From contig NZ_JAINRC010000019.1 in the NCBI RefSeq assembly GCF_020400655.1, positions 62,001 to 126,000 on the forward strand: DNA of 64,000 nucleotides, written 5' to 3'. Each line of letters opens with the position of its first letter. Positions within the stretch are counted from its first letter, which is position 1. Position numbers and translations under genes: made by a program. Of the stretch, positions 1 to 8,893 are shown one piece after another. The DNA comes from Streptomyces spinosus (GTDB lineage: Bacteria > Actinomycetota > Actinomycetes > Streptomycetales > Streptomycetaceae). The notes under the pieces are model-generated. The model saw only the letters and a program-made list of their open reading frames with translations. It did no database searches and was not told the origin of the DNA.

Positions 1-232
1 CCGAGTCAGGGGCGCACGAGCCAGGGCGCGCGCTGCGGTTCGGCGGGGCGCGGAGGCGCGGGGGCGCGCGGGGGCCGAGCCCGCGCGGGTGTCGCGGCCA
101 CCAGCAGGGCGCGGGCTCGGCCGCCGCGCGGGCGTCGCGGCCACCAGCGGATCTCACGTCCTCCACCGCGGCGCGATCGTCCGGTGAGTCGGCCGGTGAG
201 TCGGCCGGTGCGGTCGCCCCCGTCGGCGCCGA

Positions 233-540
233 GGCATGACAGTGGATGGACATGTCCGGGGACTGGATCGCTGGATCGCGCCCCAGAACGGCACGCCCGG
301 CATGCTGCTGGTGATGGTCGAGTCGGGCGAGATCGCCCGTGCGCGGACCCCGGACCGAGCTACTGGCGGCCCTCACCACGGTCCTCGACGCCGGCCGCGC
401 GGCAGGTGACCTGCGTCGCGACCTCGGTGCCGAAGACAGCGCCGCCTGCCTCATCGGCCTCCCCGGCCCGAACATGATGCCGACGCCAGTCGCCTGCCGA
501 ACCTCTCGACGGACGCCCTGTACCCCACCGCCCGGCCCGC
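233..540 (+). pseudogene. TetR-type regulator, C-terminal remnant
   Basis: Two overlapping frames together read like the ligand-binding C-terminus of a TetR regulator. The first contains MLLVMVESGEIARART. After a frame change near 345 the second reads LLAALTTVLDAGRAAGDLRR followed by DLGAEDSAACLIGL, a common TetR ending in which the dimerisation helices end with an acidic residue run and a hydrophobic GL. No N-terminal HTH is visible upstream in the GC-rich first 230 bases, where I see no gene. It is probably a decayed gene. The assignment rests on pattern only. Confidence 0.4.
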
Positions 541-566
541 CTGGGCGCCTGTGAGGGGTTCCGGTG

Positions 567-1412
567 TCAGCGTGCGACCAGCAGGCTGAAGGACGCCTCG
601 CTCCGCTCGTCCGCCGGACGGCAGATCATCAGTCGCTGGTCCGGGTTCTGCATCGGCGTCAGCACCTCGAAGTGCACGGCGAGCGGACCGACCTCGGGAT
701 GCCGGATCTCCTTGCTGCCGCGGCCGTTGCCGGTCACGTCGTGCTCGGCCCACCAGTGGGCGAAACCGTCGACATGCGTGGTGAACTGCGCGATGAGACC
801 GGCCAGGACCCGGTCGTCGGGGTGCGCGGCCCACGCGGCCCGTAGATGAGCGACACCCTCCCGCAGGACCCGCTCGCGGTCCACGTAGAGGCCACGGGTC
901 TGCGGGTGCATCAGGCAGAGCCACATCGCGTTGCGGTGCTCCGGTGGCAGAGTGCCGAAGTCCAGCAGGAGCCGCGCCATCCCCTCGTTCCAGGCGAGGA
1001 TGTCGGTGCGGTGGTTCATCAGCATGGCGGGCATCGGTGAGAGGTCGGCGACCAGCCGGGCCAGCGGCGGTGCCGCGGTGGTGGCCGGGCCGTCGACGTC
1101 GCGAGCCCGTTGCCGGGCCAGGTCGAAGAGGTAAGCGCGTTCGTCGGAGCCCAGCCTCAACGCCCGCGCCAACGCCTCCAGGACCTCCGCCGAGGGCCGC
1201 AGCCCGCGGGCCTGCTCCAGCCGTACGACGTAGTCGACGCTGACCCCGGCCAGCTCGGCGACCTCTTCACGGCGCAGTCCCGGGGTCCGCCGGGTCCGGC
1301 GGCGCGACGGCAGGCCGACGTCACGCGGATCCAGCCGCTCTCGCCGGGTCCGCAGGAACGCGGCCAGCTCCTGCGTCGGGTCCACGGTCGTGGCGGCGGT
1401 GTGCTTCGTCAT
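567..1412 (-). CDS. HTH transcriptional regulator with MmyB-type ligand-binding domain
   Basis: The 281-residue protein has an N-terminal XRE-type HTH (about residues 10-80) containing RRTPGLRREEVAELAGVSVD and YVVRLEQARG, the signature of the MmyB-like Streptomyces regulators. A C-terminal PAS-like ligand-binding domain follows (about 110-275), with ILAWNEGMARLLLDF and the ending RLMICRPADERS. Full length for the family. It is divergent from the aldo/keto reductase at 1536, and the 120 bp between them should hold both promoters. By analogy with such pairs it probably controls the reductase gene in response to a small or fatty-acyl ligand (inference). Confidence 0.88.
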   Translation of the reverse strand: MTKHTAATTVDPTQELAAFLRTRRERLDPRDVGLPSRRRTRRTPGLRREEVAELAGVSVDYVVRLEQARGLRPSAEVLEALARALRLGSDERAYLFDLARQRARDVDGPATTAAPPLARLVADLSPMPAMLMNHRTDILAWNEGMARLLLDFGTLPPEHRNAMWLCLMHPQTRGLYVDRERVLREGVAHLRAAWAAHPDDRVLAGLIAQFTTHVDGFAHWWAEHDVTGNGRGSKEIRHPEVGPLAVHFEVLTPMQNPDQRLMICRPADERSEASFSLLVAR

Positions 1413-1535
1413 GACCGTTGCAACAACGAGGGTAGGACCGGCCTTCCCAGGATGATCCCTCCCTTACCGCGGGCCCCGCCTCCGTCACAGCCTTGTCCTC
1501 GGCACCGATCACGATCACGTACACAGGAGGACGCG

Positions 1536-2600
1536 ATGCCGCTCACCCTCGACACCTACCGGCTGCTGGGCCGCTCAGGGCTCCGGATCTCACCGCTGGC
1601 ACTGGGCGCGGCGACCTTCGGCACCGAATCGGGCTGGGGCGCCGGACAGGAGGAGGCACGGGCACTGTTCGACCTGTACGTCGAGCGCGGCGGAAACTTC
1701 ATCGACACTGCCGACACCTACAGCGGCGGCACCTCGGAACGCCTGCTGGGCGAGTTCGCCCGGGACCGGCGCGAGAGCCTGGTCCTGGCTACGAAGTACA
1801 CGACGCTGCGCCGCCCCGGCGACCCGAACTCCTCGGGCAGTCACCGCAAGAACCTGTTCGCCTCGGTGGAGGCGAGTCTGCGACGGCTGGGCACGGACTA
1901 CATCGACCTCCTCTACCTGCACGTGTGGGACTTCACGACACCGGTCGAGGAAATCCTGCGCGGCATGGACGACCTCGTCCGGCAGGGCAAGGTCCTCTAT
2001 GTGGCGATCTCCAACGCCCCCGCCTGGCAGGTCTCGCGCATGCAGACCACAGCCGACCTGCGCGGCTGGTCACCGCTGGTCGCCCTGCAGATCGAGTACA
2101 ACCTGATCGAGCGCACCGGGGAGCGCGACCTCATTCCCATGGCCCGTGAGATGGGGCTGGGCGTCGTCCCGTACTCGCCCCTCGGCGGCGGCGTCCTCAC
2201 CGGCAAGTACAGCCGTGCCGACCTGACCGGGGCGGACGTCGGCGCCGGCGACGGCACCCGCAGGTCCTTCAACGTCGCACTCGGCACGGTCACCGAGCGC
2301 AACCTCGCCATCGCCGACGTCGTCGGTGAGGTCGCCGAGGAGACCGGCCGTTCCCCCGCCCAGATCGCACTGGCCTGGACTTTGCGGAACCCCGGCGTGA
2401 CGGCCCCGATCATCGGCGCCCGCACACGGGCCCAACTGAAGGACAACCTGGGGGCCTTGGAGGTCGACTTCACCGCCGCCCAACTGGCCCGCCTCGACCA
2501 GATCAGCGCGGTCAGCCTCGGATACCCGCACGATCTGCTCGCCGGCGACCACATCCGCGCGGTGACCCGGGGCGAGCTGAAGATACCGACCCGCCGCTGA
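1536..2600 (+). CDS. Aldo/keto reductase
   Basis: This 354-residue NADPH-dependent aldo/keto reductase starts at an ATG placed 5 nt after a perfect AGGAGG. The longer open frame upstream overlaps the divergent regulator and is not used. The TIM-barrel hallmarks are present: LGRSGLRISPLALGAATFG at the N-terminus, FIDTADTYSGGTSERLLGEF with the catalytic Asp/Tyr, a Lys in ATKYTT, YIDLLYLHVWD with an HVWD variant of the catalytic-His segment, YSPLGGGVLTGKY, and a C-terminal cofactor loop PIIGARTRAQLKDNLGAL. It is likely cytoplasmic, reducing carbonyls or quinones of unknown identity. The adjacent divergent MmyB-type gene is its likely regulator. Confidence 0.92.
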   Translation: MPLTLDTYRLLGRSGLRISPLALGAATFGTESGWGAGQEEARALFDLYVERGGNFIDTADTYSGGTSERLLGEFARDRRESLVLATKYTTLRRPGDPNSSGSHRKNLFASVEASLRRLGTDYIDLLYLHVWDFTTPVEEILRGMDDLVRQGKVLYVAISNAPAWQVSRMQTTADLRGWSPLVALQIEYNLIERTGERDLIPMAREMGLGVVPYSPLGGGVLTGKYSRADLTGADVGAGDGTRRSFNVALGTVTERNLAIADVVGEVAEETGRSPAQIALAWTLRNPGVTAPIIGARTRAQLKDNLGALEVDFTAAQLARLDQISAVSLGYPHDLLAGDHIRAVTRGELKIPTRR

Positions 2601-3042
2601 GTCCCAGGCCGACGTCGAGGACGGCCCCACCACCGTCCTCGACCGTGCCCTGCCCGGCACGGCGGGCCACCTGGCCGTGCCGCCGGGCACCACCGTGCTC
2701 GACCTCGATCTGCCGGCCGCGTTGGCCGTGGCCCGGCAGGACACCTGGACGCCGGCCCACTGCCGGTACCCGGCCCAGCCGACTCCCGACCGCCCCGACG
2801 GAGCGAGCATCGCCACCACGGCTCCGGAGCGGTGGACCGGTCACCACTACGCCTGCAGGAGCCCGGACCGCACCGCGGCCGGGATGCCGGCCACTGAGCC
2901 TTTTCCAGCCTCAGGCTGCTGTGGCCAGGTGGAGGACGAAGGCATGGCGAGGCCGGCGTCAACCGTCGGGATCTAGGACAGGAACGGACCTATTCCACCC
3001 TTACTGTCGCGGCTGGCACCCGACATCAGTGAGAGGACGGCT
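2601..3042. other. Intergenic stretch without a convincing gene
   Basis: Immediately after the reductase stop, the plus strand can be read as VLDRALPGTAGHLAVPPG and TTVLDLDLPAALAVARQDTW, which has coding-like composition and could be a scrap of an enzyme gene. It has no start, no recognisable fold and no continuation, so I do not call it a gene. The rest of the interval shows nothing further. Confidence 0.3.
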
Positions 3043-3576
3043 ATGTCCGAGCAGACCAGCACCGCGCCGGAGGGCTACACCACCGTTGCCCCTTGGGTGG
3101 TAACCGACGACACGGGGGCTTTCCTCCACTTCGTCACCCAGGCGTTCGACGGCGAGGAACTCGGGCGGGTGTCGACCGACGACGGCTTGATCGGTCACGC
3201 TGAGATCCGGGTCGGCGACACCATCCTGTTGGCCTTCGACCGGCACGCGGACTGGCCCACCATGCCGAGCCTGCTGCGCGTGTTCGTGGCCGATGCGGAC
3301 AAGGCGTTCTCCCGCGCCGTCGCTGCCGGCGGTCATGTCGTGACTGCGCTGGCGGACGACGCCTTCGGGCGGCGCGGAGGGCGTGTCAAGGACCCCTTCG
3401 GCAATATCTGGTGGGTGGTCAGCTGCGTCGAGGACGTCTCCGAGAACGAGATGTGGAAGCGGTTGCAGGAGCCCGTGTACGCGGACGCCATGCGCGTGGC
3501 CCAGGAGACACTCGACGCTGAACTCAGCGGTCGACAGCACGGGCGCAGCAGTGCACCGGTCAGGGCAACCAGCTGA
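3043..3576 (+). CDS. VOC-family (glyoxalase/PhnB-like) protein
   Basis: The 177-residue protein starts at an ATG behind GAGAGGACGG. It has a PhnB-type vicinal-oxygen-chelate fold, seen in VTDDTGAFLHFVTQAFDGEE, IGHAEIRVGDTILLAFD, a repeat half with VADADKAFSRAVAAGGHVV, and the typical ending GRRGGRVKDPFGNIWWV. Such proteins are usually soluble metalloenzymes or drug- and metabolite-binding proteins. The metal ligands cannot be fixed from sequence alone and the substrate is unknown. A C-terminal extension after the VOC core is polar. The gene appears monocistronic. Confidence 0.82.
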   Translation: MSEQTSTAPEGYTTVAPWVVTDDTGAFLHFVTQAFDGEELGRVSTDDGLIGHAEIRVGDTILLAFDRHADWPTMPSLLRVFVADADKAFSRAVAAGGHVVTALADDAFGRRGGRVKDPFGNIWWVVSCVEDVSENEMWKRLQEPVYADAMRVAQETLDAELSGRQHGRSSAPVRATS

Positions 3577-4115
3577 CGGATCCTGAATGCTCCCGGCAGT
3601 CCGGAGGGCGGGCGAAGGCCGCGTAAGCCTGCGCGACGGCTTCCGGGTACGCCGCCCGCCCCTCGTCGACGCGATCGACTTCCCCGGCGATCTGGTGCAG
3701 ACGCAAGCCGCATAAAATGGTCACCGAACGCCTCCTCGACAGCAGCCTCAACCGCCCGCTTCTGGCCGGCACTTGCACCGGCGAGGCTGCTGCCATCGAC
3801 GTTCGGGAAGTCGAGCACTGGACGCGCCACTCCCAGGCTCAGGAGGAGCAGCGCCGCGGAAGTGATCAGGGCGCCCTTGGTGCCCGCCTCTCAGGCGAGC
3901 GAGTGCCGGACAGTGAGCGCAGACGCGACAACGGTGAGCCCTCCAGGCGGGTCCGCACTCGCGGAGCTCCGTGAAGCCGCGGTTCACGGTCGGATTGGAG
4001 CCTGCGCAGATGGGCGTGCGTGGAAAGCCTCGGTATCAAGGTGGGTACCGGCTCCCATGAATATGGAGTTGCGACGGTCTGTGACCGCGGGCGAGACCTG
4101 TGCGCATCCTTCGTT
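3577..4115 (-). other. Gap with a possible minus-strand gene relic
   Basis: On the minus strand, about 3830-3590, two successive frames read VLDFPNVDGSSLAGASAGQK and then RLHQIAGEVDRVDEGRAAYP, meeting near an ATTTTATG run at 3715. This could be a short gene broken by a frameshift, but I do not recognise the family. From 3830 to 4115 I see nothing coding. Confidence 0.2.
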
Positions 4116-4931
4116 TCAGGTCGCCTGCGTGGCCAGCCTGCGCAGGGCCCGCACGGACGGTGTTCCGGGGTCGGCCGTCATCAGGACAACCTCCTGGTCA
4201 TCCTCGGGCACGAGCAGGACGTCGCAGTTCAACCGCAGCGCACCGGCATCCGGATGGTCCAGGGTCTTGGTGCGGTGCCCGGGAGCGTGGACTGGACGCG
4301 CCTCCCAGATCTGGCGGAACTCCCCACTGCCGGCGTGCAGTTCGGCCAGCAGCGCGGCCAGCTGCGGGTCATGCGGGTAGCGGTCCGCGGCACGGCGCAA
4401 CCGCGCCACCACGATGTGCCCGAATTCCTCCGTGCTGGAGCTTTCGTACATCCGCCCCCGGCTCAGGAAGCGGCGTCGGGCCAGGTTCGTCGTCCCGCCT
4501 CCAAGGTCGGCGCCGAGCAGTGCCCGGGCCAGGGGGTTCCAGGCGACGACGTCGTACGCCGCGTCCGTGACGATGGCACCGGTATCCGGCAGCCGCTCCA
4601 GCATCCGGGCCACGTGCGGGCGCACCCGCCGCACGGCGCTGATGCCGGGCGGCGCACTCGAACCCGCCAGGCGGAACAGGTGGCTGCGCTCGGCCGGCGT
4701 GAGCCGCAGCGCGCGGGCCAGCGCGTCCAGGATCCGGGTCGATGGCCGCGGCCCCCGGGCCTGCTCCAGCCGCGTGTAGTAGTCGACCGACATGTGGGCG
4801 AGCTCCGCCACCTCTTCGCGGCGCAGCCCCGGTGTGCGGCGGTCGGTACCCGTAGCCGCCAGGCCGACCTCGTGCGGACGCAGGGCCGCCCGGCGGTCCC
4901 GCAGGTAGTGGGCCAGCTCCTGCCGCGCCAT
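4116..4931 (-). CDS. HTH transcriptional regulator with MmyB-type ligand-binding domain
   Basis: This 271-residue protein is a paralog of the regulator at 567-1412. Its HTH contains RRTPGLRREEVAELAHMSVD and YYTRLEQARGPRPS (about residues 28-65). The ligand-binding half contains YDVVAWNPLARALLG and RTKTLDHPDAGALRLNCDVL, ending with a VVLMTADPGTPSVRALRRL segment. I chose the ATG at 4931 (MARQELAHYL) because a longer in-frame start would run into the divergent SDR gene. It is divergent from the SDR at 5002 with 70 bp between, which contains inverted repeats. It is likely a repressor of, or switch for, the SDR (inference). Confidence 0.88.
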   Translation of the reverse strand: MARQELAHYLRDRRAALRPHEVGLAATGTDRRTPGLRREEVAELAHMSVDYYTRLEQARGPRPSTRILDALARALRLTPAERSHLFRLAGSSAPPGISAVRRVRPHVARMLERLPDTGAIVTDAAYDVVAWNPLARALLGADLGGGTTNLARRRFLSRGRMYESSSTEEFGHIVVARLRRAADRYPHDPQLAALLAELHAGSGEFRQIWEARPVHAPGHRTKTLDHPDAGALRLNCDVLLVPEDDQEVVLMTADPGTPSVRALRRLATQAT

Positions 4932-4942
4932 GTCGTCTCCTC

Positions 4943-4973
4943 CCCTGCCTGGTACAGGCTGTCCCTGGCAGGG
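4943..4973. promoter_or_regulatory. Inverted repeats in the divergent regulator/SDR promoter
   Basis: GCCTG-GTA-CAGGC is a perfect palindrome at 4947-4959, nested in a wider CCCTGCC (4943-4949) / GGCAGGG (4967-4973) pair. It lies between two divergent start codons and is a plausible operator for the MmyB-type protein. No binding data. Confidence 0.4.
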
Positions 4974-5001
4974 CACCCACGACCAGGGAAGTGTGGTTGC
5001 C

Positions 5002-5715
5002 ATGAACGAACGCACAGCTCTGGTCACCGGTGCCAACAAGGGCATCGGCAAGCATATCGCCCGGCTGCTCGCCGCCGAGGGCCTCACCGTGTACGTGGGC
5101 TCCCGTGATCCCGGGCGCGGGCAGCGGGCCGTCGAGGAGATCGGGGCCGAGGCCCGTCTGCTGGTCCTCGATGTGACGGATCCCGACGGCATCGCACAGG
5201 CCGCCGCTCAGGTGGACCGCTTGGACGTGCTGGTCAACAACGCCGGCATCTCGCCGTCACTCGCCCCGCCGACCGACACCGGCGTCGAGGAGTACCGGCG
5301 CACATACGAGACCAACGTGTTCGGGGTAGTGGCGGTGACCAACGCCTTCCTGCCCGCCCTGCGCCGGTCCCCGCGCCCGCGCATCGTCAACGTCTCCAGT
5401 GGCACCGCGTCGCTGACCTGGAGCACCACCCCCAACCCCCAGTTCACCCCGGCAAGCGGCGCCGCCGCCTACCGGTCGTCCAAGGCCGCCCTCAACGCCC
5501 TCACTGTCCTCTACGCCCAGACGCTGGCCGAGGACGGCTTCAAGGTCAACGCGCTCGCCCCCGGCCTGCGGGCCACCGATCTCAACCCCCGGGCCGCCGC
5601 TGCCGGCGGCGACCCGGCCGAGGCCGCGCAGGGTGCCCTCCGCCTGGCCATGCTGCCGGATGACGGCCCCACCGGCGGCTTCTTCTCCTGGGACGGAACG
5701 CCCGTGCCCTGGTGA
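5002..5715 (+). CDS. Short-chain dehydrogenase/reductase (SDR)
   Basis: The 237-residue classical SDR has the nucleotide-binding motif TGANKGIGKHIARLL at about residue 9, DVTD, VNNAGIS (NNAG motif), a catalytic Ser in IVNVSSG, and AYRSSKAALNALT (YxxxK variant: Tyr is present, with Ser-Ser-Lys following). NALAPGLRATDL and GFFSWDGTPVPW close the fold. Its NAD(P)H-dependent oxidoreductase substrate is unknown. The ATG at 5002 follows the divergent promoter region. A 16-bp direct repeat (CGGAACGCCCGTGCCC) spans the stop codon and recurs at 5724-5739. Confidence 0.9.
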   Translation: MNERTALVTGANKGIGKHIARLLAAEGLTVYVGSRDPGRGQRAVEEIGAEARLLVLDVTDPDGIAQAAAQVDRLDVLVNNAGISPSLAPPTDTGVEEYRRTYETNVFGVVAVTNAFLPALRRSPRPRIVNVSSGTASLTWSTTPNPQFTPASGAAAYRSSKAALNALTVLYAQTLAEDGFKVNALAPGLRATDLNPRAAAAGGDPAEAAQGALRLAMLPDDGPTGGFFSWDGTPVPW

Positions 5716-5739
5716 TCAGTCATCGGAACGCCCGTGCCC
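5694..5739. repeat. 16-bp direct repeat around the SDR stop codon
   Basis: CGGAACGCCCGTGCCC occurs at 5694-5709 and again at 5724-5739. The first copy encodes the last residues of the SDR and the second lies downstream. It looks like a small local duplication or a scar. Confidence 0.6.
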
Positions 5740-6043
5740 CGGATCGATCCGCCGACCGCGTGGGAGCGCTTGGCGCCGGTGGCGTTCGTGTCCGTGGACA
5801 TCAACGGTTTATCGGTGTTCATCGGGTTGAACTGCGCGTCGGCATGGCGCCTTGAGCGAGCCCCGCGTCGACGCCGGGCTGCTGCCCTTGCATTCAGGTC
5901 GTTCCTCACGCCGGGTCCCGAGGAAGCGGGAATGGAGCTGGACAGGCTGAAGTACCGATGGCTCATTAGCACCGTTGTTACGCCTTGTGCACTGTGCAAC
6001 CGTGCTCACGACCAAGTCGCCCATCAGGCCCATGGGGGAGATC
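5740..6043. other. Intergenic region upstream of the small LysM-like gene
   Basis: No gene is seen. The stretch 5940-6040, which contains TTAGCACCGTTGTTACG and CTTGTGCACTGTGCAACC, is less GC-rich than the surroundings and probably contains the promoter of the gene at 6044. Confidence 0.3.
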
Positions 6044-6328
6044 ATGCACAAGCGTCGCGTCATCGCGTCCTTCGGTGTGGCCGTAGGAATCGTGCTCGGC
6101 ACTCTGACCGGAGCGGCCACTGAAGCCTCTGCTGAATCGGCCCCCCAGAGCACCGCACACCCGGCGGCCTGCAGCCGCATCACTTCGCGGGCCGGGGGCA
6201 CCTTCTCCCAGTATGCGGCGAGGTTCGGAATCAACGTCTACAAGCTGCTCTATGACAACAGTAGCTGGTTCCACGGCGGCCCGGACGACCTCGTTCCGCC
6301 GGGCAATCTTGTGTACATCTGCCCCTGA
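6044..6328 (+). CDS. Small secreted LysM-like protein
   Basis: This 94-residue protein has a classical signal peptide: MHKRRV, a hydrophobic core VIASFGVAVGIVLGTLTG, then an Ala-rich cleavage region ATEASAESA. The mature part reads like a single degenerate LysM repeat: GGTFSQYAARFGINVYKLLY, a DN(S) step, a PDDLVPPGNLVY segment and a terminal IC. Two Cys (near residue 45 and at the end) could form a disulfide that closes the domain. The ATG at 6044 is preferred to the upstream in-frame start because it opens the signal peptide and follows GGGGGAG. It probably binds peptidoglycan or chitin oligosaccharide outside the cell (inference from LysM). Confidence 0.75.
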   Translation: MHKRRVIASFGVAVGIVLGTLTGAATEASAESAPQSTAHPAACSRITSRAGGTFSQYAARFGINVYKLLYDNSSWFHGGPDDLVPPGNLVYICP

Positions 6329-7067
6329 GCAGATGTTGTGCTGGCCACCTGGCCCGGCAACCGGTAGGGGATCGGGTCGGTTATGGGCCGGCGGGTCGGG
6401 TCCCTTCGCCACGACCGTGCCGTCCGCGATCCCGGCCGCGAACTCTGCGAGCCCCGCCGCCCGTGGCCCGGCTTGTGCCAGCCGCACAGCCAGTCGGCCC
6501 AGATCGTCTTGGTGTACAGCTGGCGGTCGACGGCGTGTAGTCGCGGCGACGTCGGGCAGGCCGGCGGCGAATGCCTCGGCTTCTTGACGTCCCCGGAGCT
6601 CGGCTCAGGGGCCGCACCGTCCAACGACGCTGCGGCCCCTGCCTCATGCGATGGCCTGCGATGGCCGGCTGTGCCATTTCCAGCACTTCGGCGATTCTCC
6701 GTGCGAGCGCCGCTAGGCGCGGTGGCAGGTAGATGTCCAGTGCGCTGGCGTCGTCACACAGTCGGGGCGATGAGCATCGTGCCCAACTCGATCAGGGTGT
6801 GTGTGGGAGGTCGAGTGTGGCAGAAACAGCGCGGGAGCCTTGTGCGTTGCGCTATCGCCTTCACGCCGGCTCCGTCTCCCGGTCGGCAGCCGCTCCGAGG
6901 AGGCTCGGTCGATCGTTTGCTCAAACGGGCAGTCGGTGATGCCGAGGGCGAAGTTCAAGTTCCCCACCCCGTGGTTGGCGAGGCCCAGCGTGACCACTTC
7001 CGCTCCTTCCGACCAGTGCGCCTTTCTCAGGTCGCCGACGTCCAGCGGGCGCAGCCCGAGGCTCTCG
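6329..7067. other. Gene-poor stretch with uncertain relics
   Basis: Minus-strand 6530-6380 reads RLAQAGPRAAGLAEFAAGIA, which has coding character but no start and no recognised family. Minus-strand 7075-6900 (ATESLG-type start, FALGITDCPFEQTIDRAS) is likewise unassigned. I see no intact gene. Confidence 0.25.
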
Positions 7068-7147
7068 ATGGCCACCCGCTACGACGAACGCGCCCGCCAC
7101 CACCAAGCCCGATCACCCTCACCTGCCTACAACTCTGGCTGCCATGA
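7068..7147 (+). pseudogene. IS5-type transposase, C-terminal remnant
   Basis: The sequence MATRYDERARHHQA, followed after a frame change by ITLTCLQLWLP and a stop, matches the usual end of IS5-group DDE transposases (xxTRYDKxAxxYxAxxxLACxxLWL). Only the last 25 or so codons survive and they are frameshifted. Confidence 0.5.
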
Positions 7148-7359
7148 CTCTGCGGACACGACCTGGGACGGCGTCGCCGCGTCGGCGTGCCGAGGCGGCT
7201 CGGCACCGCCGGCGCCTCTTCCCCCGCGGCCCCGCCCGTTCCCCGGGACGTCCCGGTGTCCCACGGGACGTGGGAACGGCATCCTGACGGCTCGTCATGG
7301 AAACGCTGGCTGTCGTGATCACGATGCGTGGTCACGAGAACGACAGCCCGGAGGTTTTC

Positions 7360-7908
7360 ATGATCCGACGGACCCTGCAGAGCGGCCTGCTGGCCGCGGT
7401 CGCGGTGCTCGCCATCCTGCCCACGGCGGCCGGTGCCGCCCCGGCGGGCGGCACCACCCCGTACTCCCCGCCCGCCGCCGGCGTCCAGCACACCCTCCCC
7501 TCGCTGCTGCCCGCTCCGACCCGGCCCCGGTCGGCGCAGCACCGCACCGCTCGCCACCACCGCAGCGTCCACCGCGTGCACCGCCAGTACCACGCCGGGC
7601 GTCGCCTCCAGTCGGCGCACCGCACCCACCGGCTCCGCCGCGTCATCGTGCAGACCGCGTCGTACCGGCGTGGCATCCCCGCCGTGGGCCGCGTGGTCAC
7701 GCACCGCCTCACGCTGAACGTCCGCTCCGGCCCGGGCACCGGTTACCGGGTGGTCGGCCACCGGCACCACCACCGGCTCGTGGCCCTCACCTGCAGGCGC
7801 TACGGCACCGGGGTGTTCGGCAACCACACGTGGTACCGGCTGTCCCACCACAGGGGCTACGTCTCCGCCCGTTACGTCAGGGTCGGCGCCACGCTCCCGT
7901 GGTGCTGA
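7360..7908 (+). CDS. Secreted SH3-domain protein
   Basis: The 182-residue protein has a signal peptide (MIRRTLQSGLLAAVAVLAIL then PTAAGAA). A long basic, His/Arg-rich linker (about residues 60-115, many HR, HH and RR pairs) follows. The C-terminal bacterial SH3-like domain contains LTLNVRSGPGTGYRVVG, a Cys-containing strand, TWYRLSHHRGYVSARYV and a terminal WC. The start is fixed by CCGGAGG 8 nt upstream; an earlier in-frame ATG lacks both a ribosome site and the signal peptide. It probably binds the cell wall. The extreme His content of the linker might bind metal or acidic polymers (inference). Confidence 0.78.
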   Translation: MIRRTLQSGLLAAVAVLAILPTAAGAAPAGGTTPYSPPAAGVQHTLPSLLPAPTRPRSAQHRTARHHRSVHRVHRQYHAGRRLQSAHRTHRLRRVIVQTASYRRGIPAVGRVVTHRLTLNVRSGPGTGYRVVGHRHHHRLVALTCRRYGTGVFGNHTWYRLSHHRGYVSARYVRVGATLPWC

Positions 7909-7951
7909 CGGCCTCCCACCGCCGTACGCCCTGAACCACCGCCCGCCCGGC

Positions 7952-7999
7952 CGTCGAGGCCTGTTCGAGGACCACGCATCCCCGAACAGGCCTTCGACG
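7952..7999 (+). terminator. Hairpin terminator after the SH3 gene
   Basis: CGTCGAGGCCTGTTCG at 7952-7967 pairs with CGAACAGGCCTTCGACG at 7983-7999 apart from one bulged T, around a 15-nt loop, 44 bp after the stop codon. There is no U tract, as is usual in Streptomyces. Confidence 0.6.
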
Positions 8000-8119
8000 C
8001 GCTCATGTGCCTCACCCTCCTCACCCCTCACTGAGTGTTGCAACCGCCTTCCCCTCGGGAAGCCATTCCGGCATCAAGGGCGAAGCGCCCATAGTGGAAG
8101 AGGAGCCGAGGGACGCACC

Positions 8120-8893
8120 ATGCCCCACCCCGAAAAACCGACCGCGTCCGACGAACCGTTGCTGGTCAGACTGCGCGAACTGAAGGACGGTACGGGGCTG
8201 AGCCTGGCGGCGCTTGCAGCGCGCACCCCGTACAGCAAGTCCGCCTGGCACCGCTACCTGACCGGTGCTCAGCGGCCACCGCGGGCGGCCGTGGAGGCGC
8301 TCACCCGGCTGGCCCGCGTCGATCCCGACGCGGTACTGGCCCTGTGGGAGGCCACCGAGCACACCGACGACCGGCCGTCGCCCGCGAGCACCCCGGACGG
8401 GATCGGACCCCGGCGCTCGGGCGGGCGGCGGTGGCTGCCACTGTGTGTGCTCGCGCTGGCGGGGGCGACGGCCGTGGTGGGCGCCGTCGCCGCGCACGAC
8501 CGGAGCGGTTCGCCCGGTGCGCCGGTCGTGATGGCGGTCCCGCACTGCCACAGCCCTTCCTGCCGGGGCGAGTTGCCCGACGCGACGGCCTGCGCACGCG
8601 ACGCGCGGACCACCAGCACCGTCACCGACCCCGCCTACACCGTTCGGCTGCGCTACTCCCCGGCCTGTGGTGCCGCCTGGTCGGAGGTGCGGGTGCGCTC
8701 CCCGCACGCCCGCGAGGTCTCGGTACGCGCGGGCCGGGACGTCCTCTCCACGACCTACCCGGCCGACGACACCACCGGCTACACGAGCCCGATGCTCACC
8801 GTAGGCTCCCCCCGAGGCGTTGAGGCCTGCGCGGAGGTGGCCGAACAACTCGCCTGCACCGGCATGGACGTACAGGATCCGGACGAGGGCTGA
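8120..8893 (+). CDS. Membrane-anchored HTH protein with DUF2690 domain
   Basis: This 257-residue protein has an N-terminal XRE-like HTH (LRELKDGTGLSLAALAARTP then YSKSAWHRYLTGAQRPP), a linker, one transmembrane helix (WLPLCVLALAGATAVVGAVA, about residues 110-130), and an extracytoplasmic DUF2690-type domain. The last has paired Cys (CHSPSCRGELPDATACARDA, a later AC, EACAEVAEQLACTG). This HTH-TM-DUF2690 arrangement is common in Streptomyces and suggests a signal sensed outside the membrane and a DNA-binding or protein-binding role inside. No partner gene adjoins it. Confidence 0.82.
   Translation: MPHPEKPTASDEPLLVRLRELKDGTGLSLAALAARTPYSKSAWHRYLTGAQRPPRAAVEALTRLARVDPDAVLALWEATEHTDDRPSPASTPDGIGPRRSGGRRWLPLCVLALAGATAVVGAVAAHDRSGSPGAPVVMAVPHCHSPSCRGELPDATACARDARTTSTVTDPAYTVRLRYSPACGAAWSEVRVRSPHAREVSVRAGRDVLSTTYPADDTTGYTSPMLTVGSPRGVEACAEVAEQLACTGMDVQDPDEG

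Noticed and set aside
6801..7934. 377-codon plus-strand frame across the IS scrap and SH3 gene
   Set aside because: It covers two unrelated regions and overlaps the SH3 gene in another frame. Only the RYDERARHHQA part is meaningful.
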